From assembly GCA_946482655.1 (NCBI GenBank), contig CAMLSA010000015.1, positions 1-44,279 on the forward strand: a DNA stretch of 44,279 nucleotides, given 5' to 3'. Position 1 is the stretch's first letter. The number at the start of each line of letters is the position of its first letter. A model generated the notes under the pieces. It was not told the origin of the DNA and did not search any database. It saw only the letters and a program-made list of their open reading frames with translations. This stretch comes from an uncultured Sphingomonas sp. (lineage in GTDB: Bacteria; Pseudomonadota; Alphaproteobacteria; Sphingomonadales; Sphingomonadaceae). Of this stretch, positions 33,526-42,749 are shown piece after piece. The translations under genes and the position numbers were made by a program.

Positions 33526-33939
33526 TCAGCGCGTACGGCGCTTAGTGCCGAGGCCGATCTTCTTCGCGAGCGAGCGGCGCTGCTCGGCATAGTTGGGAGC
33601 GACCATCGGATAATCGGCCGGAAGATTCCACTTGGCCCGATATTGCTCGGGAGTCATCTGATAATGGGTCATCAGATGACGCTTGAGCATCTTGAGTTTC
33701 TTGCCGTCTTCGAGGCAGACGATATAGTCGGGCTTGATCGAAGCGCGGATGGAAACGGCCGGTTCCTGCTTTACCTCCGGCTCGACGAGATCGTCGCCGA
33801 GTGACGAAAGCGCATTATGCACATTCTGGATCAGCAGCGGCAAATCCGAAACGGCGACACTATTGTTGCTGACGTGCGCGGAGACGATATCCGCGGTCAA
33901 GGCAATCAAAGTTTCGGTGAGGCCATTATTATCCGACAT
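33526..33939 (-). CDS. mucR: MucR/Ros family transcriptional regulator
   Basis: A 137-aa protein. The N-terminal oligomerisation half starts with ETLIALTADIVSAHVSNN, followed by the unusual zinc finger CLEDGKKLKMLKRHLMTHY (C, D, H, H ligands). The conserved tail contains MTPEQYRAKW and ADYPMVAPNYAE. MucR/Ros proteins are H-NS-like regulators that in rhizobia and other alphaproteobacteria control exopolysaccharide and surface genes, which makes the two polysaccharide loci in this window plausible targets. The start at 33939 has an AAGGG ribosome-binding sequence 7 nt away. It is monocistronic with its own terminator. Confidence 0.95.
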   Translation of the reverse strand: MSDNNGLTETLIALTADIVSAHVSNNSVAVSDLPLLIQNVHNALSSLGDDLVEPEVKQEPAVSIRASIKPDYIVCLEDGKKLKMLKRHLMTHYQMTPEQYRAKWNLPADYPMVAPNYAEQRRSLAKKIGLGTKRRTR

Positions 33940-34060
33940 AGTATAACCCTTACGCAATGATATTGATGATTTAGGTTGGAATGCTGCTTGGTGCACTCGA
34001 TTTTTGCGCTCTGCGCCCATCCGGCGCGAATTGCAACGAGATTCGCGGTTAAGTGATAGT

Positions 34061-34531
34061 TCAGCGCAGCTCAAGCGAACAAGACAAGGTCAGAGCATCG
34101 TGGATCTGGCCATCAATTCCTCGGTAATAGCCCGGCCGTCGGCCGACCAGACTGAACCCCGCCTTGTGATATAGTGCGATTGCGGGATTATTATGCCGCA
34201 CTTCGAGATGAAGCCGAAAACCGTTACGTTGGCGCGTAATCATGCGCGACCGTTCGATCAGCGCCATGCCGACTCCCCGCCGCCGATAGTGTCGCGCGAC
34301 AGCGAGGAGGAGCAGCTCGGCTTCGTCGGCGATGATGCGATTGAGCGCGAAGCCGGCCGGGCGGCCGTCGACGCTCGCCAGCGACAGCCAGACCCCGGGC
34401 ATGCCCAGCATCGACAGGGTCTGCGGCTCGTTCCAGGCTTCGCCATAGCCGGGGTCGAACGCCTCCTCCATGATCGCCATGACCGCGTCGAGCTCGGCGA
34501 TGCCAGCTTCGGCGATGTGAATTCCCGTCAT
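34061..34531 (-). CDS. rimI: GNAT N-acetyltransferase, RimI-like
   Basis: A 156-aa GNAT protein with the acetyl-CoA-binding motif A ELLLLAVARHYRRRGVGMAL (about 71-90) and the HLEVRHNNPAIALYHKAGF segment typical of RimI, which acetylates the N-terminus of ribosomal protein S18 in E. coli. It overlaps tsaB by 4 bp, the standard tsaB-rimI arrangement. The target here is inferred from context. Confidence 0.9.
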   Translation of the reverse strand: MTGIHIAEAGIAELDAVMAIMEEAFDPGYGEAWNEPQTLSMLGMPGVWLSLASVDGRPAGFALNRIIADEAELLLLAVARHYRRRGVGMALIERSRMITRQRNGFRLHLEVRHNNPAIALYHKAGFSLVGRRPGYYRGIDGQIHDALTLSCSLELR

Positions 34532-35199
34532 GCCGCCGGCGTCTTTGTCGTGGCCGCGACTTCCGGGCCGGCCGATGCTTCCGTTCCCGTCGAAATCGCC
34601 TTGGCATCGGCCCCGCGGCCGTAGATCGGGCTAGGTGGCAAGCGGCCGAGCTCCTCGGGCAGCAGTGCCGCGTCGACGGCACGCGGTAGCCGGTCATGCG
34701 CGGTCCCGCTGCCGCGCGCGGCGACGAGCAGTGCCGCCCCGGATCCGAAGATATTCGCTTCGGTCAGCGCCGCCGCCGCCCGGTCGGGTGTGAGCGATTC
34801 GAGCGGAGAGAGCGGGGCGAGCGGTCGGGTCGCGTAACGCTGGACGAACAATTCGCCATGGCCGCCGATCAGCGCGACGCCGATGGCCGCATCCTCGCTG
34901 CCGGCAACCACGGCGAGCGCCGCCATCGACGAATAGCCATGCACGGCGATCCCCCAGCCGAGTCCGAGCGCGCGGGCGGCGGCGAGGCCGACGCGCACGC
35001 CGGTAAAACTGCCGGGACCACAGTCGACCAGGATGGCATCGGCGCGGCCGCCGTCGGGAAGCGCCATGATCATCGGCATCAGCCGCTCGGCGTGGCCGCG
35101 GCCGACCACCTCATGAACCTGTGCGATGACGGCATGACCCTCGATCAGCGCAACCGAACAAGCCGCAGTGGCAGTGTCGATCACCAGCGTTCGGGGCAT
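34528..35199 (-). CDS. tsaB: tRNA threonylcarbamoyladenosine synthesis protein TsaB
   Basis: A 223-aa ASKHA-fold protein. It begins PRTLVIDTATAACSVAL and carries GRGHAERLMPMI and DCGPGSFTGVRVGLAAARALG, the classic TsaB signatures. TsaB supports TsaD in making t6A37 on ANN-decoding tRNAs. The ATG at 35199 was chosen because the ASKHA core starts at once; in-frame upstream codons exist but carry no family sequence. It is followed by rimI with a 4-bp overlap. Confidence 0.95.
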   Translation of the reverse strand: MPRTLVIDTATAACSVALIEGHAVIAQVHEVVGRGHAERLMPMIMALPDGGRADAILVDCGPGSFTGVRVGLAAARALGLGWGIAVHGYSSMAALAVVAGSEDAAIGVALIGGHGELFVQRYATRPLAPLSPLESLTPDRAAAALTEANIFGSGAALLVAARGSGTAHDRLPRAVDAALLPEELGRLPPSPIYGRGADAKAISTGTEASAGPEVAATTKTPAA

Positions 35200-35221
35200 T
35201 CGCTCTGAAGCTGTCGTCACG

Positions 35222-35314
35222 TCAGGCGATCGGAGTGAATTCCTCGAACGTCGGCCGTGGCACCCGTTCGAAGATGGTGGCGGGGTCGCCTTCATCGGAC
35301 AAAGGATCGGCCAT
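35222..35314 (-). CDS. possible 30-residue small protein or gene remnant
   Basis: Between nfuA and tsaB a short frame starts at 35314 after a good GAGGGGGA ribosome-binding site and reads MADPLSDEGDPATIFERV onward for 30 residues. It is acidic and has no membrane segment. The MADPLSDEG...IF beginning vaguely recalls the N-terminus of nitroreductase-like proteins, so it may be a truncated remnant. Without comparison its coding status is open. Confidence 0.3.
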   Translation of the reverse strand: MADPLSDEGDPATIFERVPRPTFEEFTPIA

Positions 35315-35348
35315 CGACATTCCCCCTCGGAACCGGAGCGCGCAAGGA

Positions 35349-35918
35349 TCAGGCCGCGCGGACCTCGGTGACCTCGGGCACATAATGTTTAAGCAGCGTC
35401 TCGATCCCCTGCTTGAGCGTCGCGCTCGAGGAGGGGCAGCCCGAGCAGGCACCCTGCATCGTCAGATAGACGGTGCCGCGTTGGAAGCCGCGGAAGATGA
35501 TGTCGCCACCATCCTTGGCGACAGCGGGACGGACCCGGGTCTCGATCAGGTCCTTGATCTGGTCGACGATGTCCGCATCGGCCGGATCGCCGTCGAACTC
35601 GTCGTCCTCGATCGTGATCTCTGCCGCGCTCCCGGCCCGGAACAGTGGTGCCTCCGACGAGAAATGATCGAGTAGAACGCTCAGAACCTGCGGCTTGAGC
35701 GCGCGCCAGTCGGCGCCCTCGGCGGCCGTCACCGAGACGAAATCCCCTCCGAAGAAGACGCCGGTCACATCCCCGAGCGAGAACAGCGCCTCCGCGAGCG
35801 GCGAGGCCGCCGCCTCCTCGGGGTCGGCGAAGTCGCGCGTTCCGGTGGTCATGACCTTGCGACCGGGCAGGAACTTCTGAGTCGCCGGATTGGGCGTGGG
35901 TTCGGTTTCTATGAGCAT
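35349..35918 (-). CDS. NifU-like iron-sulfur scaffold (NfuA/Nfu1 type)
   Basis: A 189-aa protein. The N-terminal Nfu_N domain (MLIETEPTPNPATQKFLPG, about residues 1-88) is followed by a NifU C-terminal domain (about 105-180) with the cluster-binding CSGC in GACSGCPSS near residue 160. It carries and delivers 4Fe-4S clusters; miaB nearby encodes a client type of enzyme, although that is only context. The family start MLIETEPTPNP at 35918 was chosen over an ATG three codons upstream. It is divergent from the polymerase gene. Confidence 0.94.
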   Translation of the reverse strand: MLIETEPTPNPATQKFLPGRKVMTTGTRDFADPEEAAASPLAEALFSLGDVTGVFFGGDFVSVTAAEGADWRALKPQVLSVLLDHFSSEAPLFRAGSAAEITIEDDEFDGDPADADIVDQIKDLIETRVRPAVAKDGGDIIFRGFQRGTVYLTMQGACSGCPSSSATLKQGIETLLKHYVPEVTEVRAA

Positions 35919-36022
35919 GGCTGTCATTTGGGGGGAGTCGCCGGTCGGATCAAGCCATTCCTTCTTTACGTTCGCAGCATAGGACTTGATTAAGGGCGTG
36001 AGGGTTTGGCGATCGGGGGCCG

Positions 36023-37522
36023 ATGTTTCTCTGGAAGAACGCCGTCGTGTTGTGCGCGCTGTTGGGGATGGTCGCTCCGCCTGCGGCGATGATCGGGCGC
36101 GCCGATTGGGAAAAGCGCTATATCGCCCGGCTGGTGATCTGCGGGATGCTGATCGCCTGCCTAGCGGTCAGCTTCGTACCGATGCTCTGGACCCAGTTGG
36201 CCTTCGGTCTGCTGCTGATCGCGTGCTTCGATAAGCGGACGCCGATGGCGGCGACCTATTTGTTCTTCTTCTTCTGGACGCCGGCGGCGGGATCGTTGCT
36301 GGCCGTCGCCGGTGCCTATATCGCCCCGCTGACGCCGTTCATGACCTTTTCGGCGGCGCTGTTCGTCGGCTATCTGCTCCATCCTGAAAATCATCTGCGG
36401 CGGCGCTTCGTGATGAGCGACGCCTATATGCTCGCCTTTGTGCTGCTCTATTGCGTCTGCGCGTCGTTGCGCGCGACCCCGACCGGCATCGCGCGCAACG
36501 TCGCCACCTATTTCATTCCTTATGTACTGAGCTACTATGTCCTGTCGCGGGTAAGGATCGAAAAACCCGAGCTGCTGCTGCGGCTGCTGATGTTCGGCGC
36601 GGCCGCCGGAGCGATGCTCTGCATCTTCGAGACCATTCGACACTGGCCGCTCTATTCCGGAATTATGGGGGTCAAGAACGACCTCTGGACGATCGACGCC
36701 CCGCGCGTCTGGCTCGAACGCGGCGGGATAGCGCGGGCCTACGGGCCCTACGCGCATCCGCTCACCGGGGGCGCGATGCTGGGGCTCGCCGCGATCGCGG
36801 CATGGGGCCTGTATCTGGTGAGGGGACGGTCGGGTGCGTTGCTGGCGCTGGGTTTCGCGATCCTGCTCGGCCTTGCCTCCACCCTGTCGCGCTCGGGTCT
36901 GGTTGCGCTCGCTGTCGGGATCATGACCCTACAGCTCTTGCGCGGACGCTATCTGCTCGCCGTGCTCGTGCCGCTGGGGGGGCTGATCACCATCGTCACC
37001 CTGCCGATCCTCGCGGGTGCCGACGCCCAATTTTCGACCAGCTATCGGCTCGGACTGATCAGCGGCGTGCCGCAGGCGCTCGGGCCCCGGGTCTGGCTCG
37101 GTTATCGCGAGGCGGTCGAACTCGGTCTGCTCGACGCCTTCCTTCAGGGGCAGGGCATCGTCGATCTGGTCAACGCCTATATCGCCATCGTGGTCGAAGG
37201 CGGGGTAGTGTCGCTCATTCCCTTCCTCTTGTTTCTCCTGTCGACTTTCCCGCATTATCGCGCGATCCGCCGCTTGCGCCCCGACCGCGATCAGTTGCTG
37301 CTCGCCCAGACGCTGGTCTCGATCCAGGCCGCGCTCATCGTGGCGCTGGCGCTGCTCAGCAGCTGGGTCGCACCGATGCAGATGAGCTTCCTTTGCACAG
37401 CGATATTGATCGCGCTGCGCTTCGAGATCGTCCGCACCCGCGCCGCCGCGACGCCCAGGGTGCCGCCGCTCGTCGCCACGCTGCCGGTCGACGAGGGCGA
37501 AAAGTTGCCGGCCTTGCCATGA
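36023..37522 (+). CDS. Wzy-like polysaccharide polymerase / O-antigen ligase family membrane protein
   Basis: A 499-aa protein with about 11-12 TM segments. A large periplasmic loop lies between about residues 205 and 240 and a shorter one near 335-390. STLSRSGLVALAVG near residue 290 and the GPYAHPLTGG motif near 240 are typical of the Wzy_C/O-antigen-ligase family in Gum/Sps-type loci. It probably polymerises lipid-linked repeat units in the periplasm. It has a GGGGG ribosome-binding sequence and overlaps the flippase start by 4 bp. Polymerase versus ligase cannot be told by sequence alone. Confidence 0.85.
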   Translation: MFLWKNAVVLCALLGMVAPPAAMIGRADWEKRYIARLVICGMLIACLAVSFVPMLWTQLAFGLLLIACFDKRTPMAATYLFFFFWTPAAGSLLAVAGAYIAPLTPFMTFSAALFVGYLLHPENHLRRRFVMSDAYMLAFVLLYCVCASLRATPTGIARNVATYFIPYVLSYYVLSRVRIEKPELLLRLLMFGAAAGAMLCIFETIRHWPLYSGIMGVKNDLWTIDAPRVWLERGGIARAYGPYAHPLTGGAMLGLAAIAAWGLYLVRGRSGALLALGFAILLGLASTLSRSGLVALAVGIMTLQLLRGRYLLAVLVPLGGLITIVTLPILAGADAQFSTSYRLGLISGVPQALGPRVWLGYREAVELGLLDAFLQGQGIVDLVNAYIAIVVEGGVVSLIPFLLFLLSTFPHYRAIRRLRPDRDQLLLAQTLVSIQAALIVALALLSSWVAPMQMSFLCTAILIALRFEIVRTRAAATPRVPPLVATLPVDEGEKLPALP

Positions 37523-38901
37523 GCGGCGAAGCGGCACCGAGCGGCCGGGCCAGGGCCTTCTTCCTGCGCCTCGCCCGCAGCGAAGCCGGGGCGATGTTGT
37601 TCGCTTTCACCGCCGCCACGCTGCTGCTGCGGCTCGGCGGCAATATCGTCCTGACGAGGCTGCTCGACCCGCATGCCTTCGGTGTCGTCGGCGTGATCAT
37701 CTCGGTGATGATGGCGCTGGCGATGCTCTCGGATCTTGGCTTCTTCGATTTCGTCATTCGCCACAAAAGGGGCGGCGACCGGCGTTTCCTCGACGTGATC
37801 TGGACGATCCGGCTCGGCCAGTCGATCCTGCAGTCGCTGGCGATGTTCCTCGCCGCCTGGCCGATCGCACTGTTTCTCGGCAAGCCCGAGCTGGCTTGGC
37901 CGATCGCGGCGACCGCGCCGCTCTTCATCCTCAACGCGCTGTGCCCGATGACCCTGCTGCTGGCGCAGCGCGAGGGCCGGGTACGCAAAACCTGCACGAT
38001 CGAGCTCGCCACCATCGCCGGCCAGATCGGCACCAATCTCGCGCTGACCCTGGTGATGCCCGACTATCGCGCGCTGATCATCGGCCTGTATGTCGGCGCT
38101 CTGGTCCGGTCGATCCTCACCCTGCTAATGCTCGAAGGCGGGGCGCTGCCCGCCTGGGATCGCGGGATTGCGCGTGAATTTCTCGGCTTTTCGCGTTGGA
38201 TACTGCCCTCCACCCTGCTCACGCTCTTGATCACGCAGTCGGACAAATTCCTGTTTGCCCGGCTGTTCAGCGTCGCCGACTTCGGGGTGTACATGCTCCC
38301 CGTCAATCTGGCGCTCGCGGTTCAGCCGTTCGGGCGAAATTATGTCGACCGCTATTTCTTCCCGCTCGTCTCCCGTAGCTGGCGGGACGCGCCCGATGCG
38401 CTCGCCGGCATCTTCTATGGCCCGCGGATGCGATTCTATCTGCTGCTGTTCGCCGGGCTGGGCTTCGGGATGGGGATAGCGCCGGCGCTGTTCCGGCTGT
38501 TGTTCGATCATCGTTATGAATATGGCTGGATCTATCTGTCGGTGCTGTTGCTGCGCAACGCCTTTGAGATCGATGCCTACACGAACATCCAGACCGTGAT
38601 GGCGACGGGGCGCACGAGCCCGACGCTGCGCTCCAACCTGGCAAGGCTGATCCTTTTCGCCCTGGGGGTGGCTGCGCTGTTCGGGCCGCTCGGGCCGATC
38701 GCGCTGCCGCTGGCGCTGACCGCCGCTGAAGTCGGGGCGTTGCTTTACTCTATCGCGCTGTTGCACCGCGCCGGCTTGTTCCGGCCGCGCGTGCACGCCC
38801 TCTTCTATGTGATGATGATCGGAGCGACCTTGGTGGGGGCGGGGATCAGCCTCGCCTTTGCACCCAAGGTGATCGGGGCGGGGCTGGCCATGATCGGCTA
38901 A
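37519..38901 (+). CDS. Wzx-like polysaccharide flippase (MOP superfamily)
   Basis: A 460-aa protein with about 12-14 TM segments and the MOP-family layout. The N-terminal stretch GNIVLTRLLDPHAFGVVGVI near residue 40 is the classic repeat-unit flippase segment, and LITQSDKFLFARLFSVADFGVYM near 245 is the internal counterpart. It would move undecaprenyl-linked repeat units to the periplasmic side, feeding the polymerase encoded just upstream with a 4-bp overlap. It converges with the minus-strand glycosyltransferase genes, whose stop overlaps its end by 4 bp. Confidence 0.9.
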   Translation: MSGEAAPSGRARAFFLRLARSEAGAMLFAFTAATLLLRLGGNIVLTRLLDPHAFGVVGVIISVMMALAMLSDLGFFDFVIRHKRGGDRRFLDVIWTIRLGQSILQSLAMFLAAWPIALFLGKPELAWPIAATAPLFILNALCPMTLLLAQREGRVRKTCTIELATIAGQIGTNLALTLVMPDYRALIIGLYVGALVRSILTLLMLEGGALPAWDRGIAREFLGFSRWILPSTLLTLLITQSDKFLFARLFSVADFGVYMLPVNLALAVQPFGRNYVDRYFFPLVSRSWRDAPDALAGIFYGPRMRFYLLLFAGLGFGMGIAPALFRLLFDHRYEYGWIYLSVLLLRNAFEIDAYTNIQTVMATGRTSPTLRSNLARLILFALGVAALFGPLGPIALPLALTAAEVGALLYSIALLHRAGLFRPRVHALFYVMMIGATLVGAGISLAFAPKVIGAGLAMIG

Positions 38902-40037
38902 TCCCGCTCGGTGCGGATCCAGCGCCGCTCGGGCCGGGCCAGCGCCGCGAAGTAGAGCGGCAGCTTCCAGATGACGTACAACGGAATGAGCAGCAGCCTG
39001 CCGCCTGAGATCTGCTCGCGCCCGAAACGTGCCCAGCTCAGGCCGAGCATCAGCAGCGCCGCGGCGACCAATACCGCCAGGATCGTGAAGGGCAGCGCCG
39101 CCATCGGCGCGAGCAGACCCAACGCAACGGCATCGAGAATCGCCAGCAGCGCGAGCGGCGGGACCAGCAGGTGCAATCCAAGCCAGAGCTGCGGCCAGCG
39201 AGCCGAGGCTATTAGCGGGAACGCCTGGGCGGCGGCGGTGCGCAGGAAGCCTTGTTCCCATCGAGCGCGTTGCGCGAGCGCCGCGCCGGGCCGCGCCGGT
39301 TCCGACCATGTCCGCGCGTCGGGGAGAAAGACTGCCGGCCGGCCGGCACGCGCCAGTGCGATGCCGATGCCGAGGTCCTCGACGAGATCGGCACTGGCCA
39401 ACGGGGCCGCGGCGAATGCCTCCCAGGGCAGCGCCATGCCGGAGCCTGTGAGAAGGGCGGGCGCGCCGAGCCGCGCGAGGCCGCGCTGACGAACGAGATT
39501 GCGGATCAGAAAGGCGAGCCCAGACAGGCCGACCATGGCGCCCCGTTCGGGCCTCGGCCGCATCAGATAGGTCGACTGGACCGGCCGGCCGGTCGCCAGC
39601 GCGACGGCCGCCAAGCGCACGATCCCGTCGCCCGCGACCGAGCAGTCCGCGTCGATCACGATGACGACCTGGGGTGGATCGCCGGCCAGCCGGCCGCGAG
39701 CGAAATCGAGCGCGAAGCCCTTGCCACGCCGGGCGGGGTCGTCACGTTCGATCACCTCGGCACCGGCCGCGCGTGCCAGCGCTGCGGTCTCGTCGCGGCA
39801 ATTGTCGGCGATCACGAGCAGCCGTGCTTCCGCCGGTGCCGCTCTCCGCAGCGACGCGGCCGTCGCGGCGATCACCGCCGCCTCGTCATGCGCGGGAACC
39901 AGGATGACGAGGCGGAAAGGATCGTCCGCCCCCGGCGGCCTCGGGACGGGCAGCTGCGCCGCCGCCAACTCGACGACCAGCACCAGCGTGGCGGCCGCCG
40001 GGAACAGCAGGATGATCCAGGCGGAAAGCTCGGTCAT
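38898..40037 (-). CDS. membrane GT2 glycosyltransferase of the processive type
   Basis: A 379-aa protein with a TM helix at residues 5-27, then a GT-A domain with DNCRDET, DADCS (near 135), VEDLG (near 215) and QRARW (near 255), and two to three C-terminal TM helices (about 275-350). D,D,D,QxxRW is the signature of cellulose/hyaluronan/NodC-type glycosyltransferases. It may use undecaprenyl-linked or nascent glycan acceptors at the inner membrane. The start at 40037 overlaps the neighbour's stop (ATGCCATGA), so the two glycosyltransferases are coupled. The donor sugar is unknown. Confidence 0.88.
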   Translation of the reverse strand: MTELSAWIILLFPAAATLVLVVELAAAQLPVPRPPGADDPFRLVILVPAHDEAAVIAATAASLRRAAPAEARLLVIADNCRDETAALARAAGAEVIERDDPARRGKGFALDFARGRLAGDPPQVVIVIDADCSVAGDGIVRLAAVALATGRPVQSTYLMRPRPERGAMVGLSGLAFLIRNLVRQRGLARLGAPALLTGSGMALPWEAFAAAPLASADLVEDLGIGIALARAGRPAVFLPDARTWSEPARPGAALAQRARWEQGFLRTAAAQAFPLIASARWPQLWLGLHLLVPPLALLAILDAVALGLLAPMAALPFTILAVLVAAALLMLGLSWARFGREQISGGRLLLIPLYVIWKLPLYFAALARPERRWIRTERD

Positions 40038-41038
40038 GGCATCCGATATTCGATCAGCCGGGGCGGACGGCCGCGCCGCCTGTCGAGATGGAAGCGGACA
40101 AGCCCGATCATCTCGGCATATTTGCCGATCGTCAGGAACAACGCGAGGGCGAAACCGCGGCCCGGTCCGTGACGCCGGGATTCGCGCAGGCCAATTCGGA
40201 CCAGCTGAGCCGCGGCCAGCAGCGGAGCGGCGGCGGCGAGCGCGACCCAGCGCCGATCGACGCTCATCGCAAGGATCAGTCCGGCGAGGACGGCGAGCGG
40301 CACCGCTCCGCCCCAGAGCAGGATTCGGAACCGGCTCCGCGCCAGATGCCGCAGCGATGACCGGGGATGGAGATGGTTCAGCTCGGCAAAGGCATGGCCG
40401 GCGCGAACGGTCCGGCGCCACCACCCGCCGAAGCGCATCGTCGATCCGTCGTGCGTTGTCATCGGCGCGGGCAGGGACAGGATGCGCCAGCCCGCGTCAC
40501 GCAGGCGGATGGCATAGTCATTATCTTCCCCCGCGATCATTCCCGCGCGATAGAAGCCCGTCCGGCGGACTGCCTCCGCGCGCAGCAGGACATCGCCGCC
40601 GAAAACCACCGCCGGCCCGGGCGCGGCTTCCCACTCGATATCGAAAAGCCAAGTGTAGATCGACCTTTCTCGATTGTACTCGCGCCGGCGGCCGAACACC
40701 GCGCCAAGCCCCGGGTCGGCATCCAGCGCGGCGGCCCCTCTGTCGATCCAGTCGCGATCGAGGGTGCAGTCGCCATCGATCATCTGGACATAGCTGATCG
40801 CCGGATCGGTGGTGAGCCGCTCGAGCCCGGCGTTGCGGCCCCGCGCCGCCGAAAATCCTTCCGCGGGATCGAGTTCGATCACCTCGACACCGGCGGCCCG
40901 CGCGCGGCCCGCGCTGCCGTCGTTCGACCCGGAATCGACATAGAGGGTGCGCCGTCCGCGGGTCGAAGACAGGCAGCGATCGAGTCGGGCACCCTCGTTG
41001 CGGCCGATCACCACCACTGCGACATCCGACCGGCTCAT
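40034..41038 (-). CDS. GT2 family glycosyltransferase with C-terminal membrane helices
   Basis: A 334-aa protein. The GT-A domain begins VAVVVIGRNEGARLDRC, has YVDSGSNDGS near residue 33, the DGDCTLD metal-site motif near 88 and GEDNDYAIRLRDAGW near 172. Two hydrophobic segments lie at about 240-285 and an amphipathic one follows. It resembles ExoM/WcaA-type transferases adding one sugar to a lipid-linked intermediate. It is first of a two-gene minus-strand unit, divergent from the TPR lipoprotein gene by 74 bp that likely hold both promoters. Confidence 0.9.
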   Translation of the reverse strand: MSRSDVAVVVIGRNEGARLDRCLSSTRGRRTLYVDSGSNDGSAGRARAAGVEVIELDPAEGFSAARGRNAGLERLTTDPAISYVQMIDGDCTLDRDWIDRGAAALDADPGLGAVFGRRREYNRERSIYTWLFDIEWEAAPGPAVVFGGDVLLRAEAVRRTGFYRAGMIAGEDNDYAIRLRDAGWRILSLPAPMTTHDGSTMRFGGWWRRTVRAGHAFAELNHLHPRSSLRHLARSRFRILLWGGAVPLAVLAGLILAMSVDRRWVALAAAAPLLAAAQLVRIGLRESRRHGPGRGFALALFLTIGKYAEMIGLVRFHLDRRRGRPPRLIEYRMP

Positions 41039-41112
41039 CGTTTACGCTTTGCCCTATTGATCGCTGTACTCCACAGGGCTGTAATCAGGCGGAAAGGGGC
41101 GGCTGGCAAGAG

Positions 41113-42729
41113 ATGGCTTCAGGCGGGGCACGCATCATGGCGATAGCGCTGCTGCTCGCGGCGGCCGGGTGCGGCTCACCCGAGCAAAAAGCCACCAAGG
41201 CCGCCACTCGGTCCGACATCTATTATGCGCGGCGCGATTATTATTCGGCGCGTATCGAGATAAAGCGGGCGATCGCCGAGCAGGACGACGTTCCCGAATA
41301 TTGGGCCAAGCTGGCGCGGGTCCAACTCGCGATGGGGCGCTATCTGGACGCCTATGACGCCTATGCGCATGTCGTCGAGCTCGAGCCGGACAACAGCGAG
41401 GCGATCCAGACGATGGCCGAGCTCTCCTATTCGGGCGGCTCCTTCGACGACGCCGAGAAGTTCGCCGATCAGGTTCTCGAAAAGCAGCCGCGCTCGCTCA
41501 GAATGCTGCTCGTCAAGGGGTCGGTGGAGGCGACGCGCAACGATGCCACCGCGGCCGGGGCGATCGCCGACAAGATGCTGTCGATCGATCCGACCAACGA
41601 GGGTGGCACCATATTGCTCGCGCGCGTGCTCCTGATGACGGGCGATCGCGCCTCCGCGATCGCCACGATGGAGCGGTCGATCGGGAAAGACGGGGAATCG
41701 GTGCCGAAGTTGATGGTGCTGCTCGATCTTTACGCCGGACGCAACGATTTCCGCAGCGTCGCACGGACCTTCGCCCGCCTGTTCATGCTGCGTCCCGGCG
41801 ATGTCGACCTCCGCCTCGAATATGCGAAGATACTCTACGAGCAGGGGCTGCCCGATCGGGCAATGGACCTGCTCGCCAGGCTGACCCGCGCCCGTCCCGG
41901 CGACGCCGCTCTCCAGCAGCGCATCGTTGATCTCTGGACCGAAATGGGCAGTGCGATGGTCGATGTCGACCGGGTGCGCCGGTTCGTCGCCGCCAGCGGC
42001 AATGATCAGATGAAGGTGGCGCTCGGTCATCTCCTGCTCGATCAAAAGCGCTTCGCCGAGGCCGCGGCGGTGCTGCGGCCCTTTGTCGACACCGGCGAAA
42101 TAACCGCGCGCAACGTCGAGGCCGATGTGCTTTATGCCGGAGCGGTGTCGGGTCTAGGCCGAAGCCGGGACGCACTGGCGCTGATCGATCGGGTCTTGGA
42201 ATTCGACGACAACAATCCGCGCGCACTGCTGATGCGGGTGCGCGTCTCGATCGCTCGCGGCGATCTCGTCCGGGCGCTGAGAGATGCCCAGCTGCTGGTC
42301 CGTGACAATCCGGACATGACGGAAGGGCGGATTGCCCTGGCGGAGATCTATATCCGCCGCAAGGAACCCGTTCTCGCCGACGATGCCTATGCGCGCGCGA
42401 TGAACGAGCTGCCGGAGGATGGCGACATGCTTGCCGCCTATATCGATTATCTGCTCGGCACCGGCCGGCCGGCGATGGCGCGCGATGTCGCCAGGCGCTT
42501 CACCCATGACAACCCCCGTTCGCGCGACGGCTGGCGCGAACGGGGGGAGCTGTGCATCCGGCTGGGCGACACGGCGTGCGTGGAGCAGAGCTTCAATGTC
42601 CTCGACCGGATCGCCGGCGGACCGAAGATCCGCCGCATGCTCGAGGCGAAGCTGGCCGCGCGGGGCGGGACGGCCAGCCAATCCGGAGGTCGAGACACTC
42701 AAGCCGCTGCTGGGCAAGCGGCACCCTGA
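41113..42729 (+). CDS. TPR-repeat lipoprotein of the polysaccharide locus
   Basis: A 538-aa protein with a lipoprotein signal (LLLAAAGC, Cys20). Tandem tetratricopeptide-like units cover about residues 30-500, e.g. YWAKLARVQLAMGRYLDAYDA near 62 and later copies around 160, 225, 350 and 410. The C-terminal 30 residues are Gly/Gln/Ala-rich. TPR lipoproteins (PelB-, AlgK- or PrsT-like) commonly scaffold the periplasmic part of polysaccharide secretion machines; this role is inferred from position between glycosyltransferase and initiating-transferase genes. It ends 20 bp before the next start. Confidence 0.85.
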   Translation: MASGGARIMAIALLLAAAGCGSPEQKATKAATRSDIYYARRDYYSARIEIKRAIAEQDDVPEYWAKLARVQLAMGRYLDAYDAYAHVVELEPDNSEAIQTMAELSYSGGSFDDAEKFADQVLEKQPRSLRMLLVKGSVEATRNDATAAGAIADKMLSIDPTNEGGTILLARVLLMTGDRASAIATMERSIGKDGESVPKLMVLLDLYAGRNDFRSVARTFARLFMLRPGDVDLRLEYAKILYEQGLPDRAMDLLARLTRARPGDAALQQRIVDLWTEMGSAMVDVDRVRRFVAASGNDQMKVALGHLLLDQKRFAEAAAVLRPFVDTGEITARNVEADVLYAGAVSGLGRSRDALALIDRVLEFDDNNPRALLMRVRVSIARGDLVRALRDAQLLVRDNPDMTEGRIALAEIYIRRKEPVLADDAYARAMNELPEDGDMLAAYIDYLLGTGRPAMARDVARRFTHDNPRSRDGWRERGELCIRLGDTACVEQSFNVLDRIAGGPKIRRMLEAKLAARGGTASQSGGRDTQAAAGQAAP

Positions 42730-42749
42730 TGTGGCAGGAGGGGCGAGCC

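Noticed and set aside
38125..39309. Long minus-strand frame overlapping the end of the flippase gene and the glycosyltransferase gene.
   Set aside because: The flippase (plus) and the GT2 protein (minus, other frame) have clear family motifs over the same DNA; this third frame has none.
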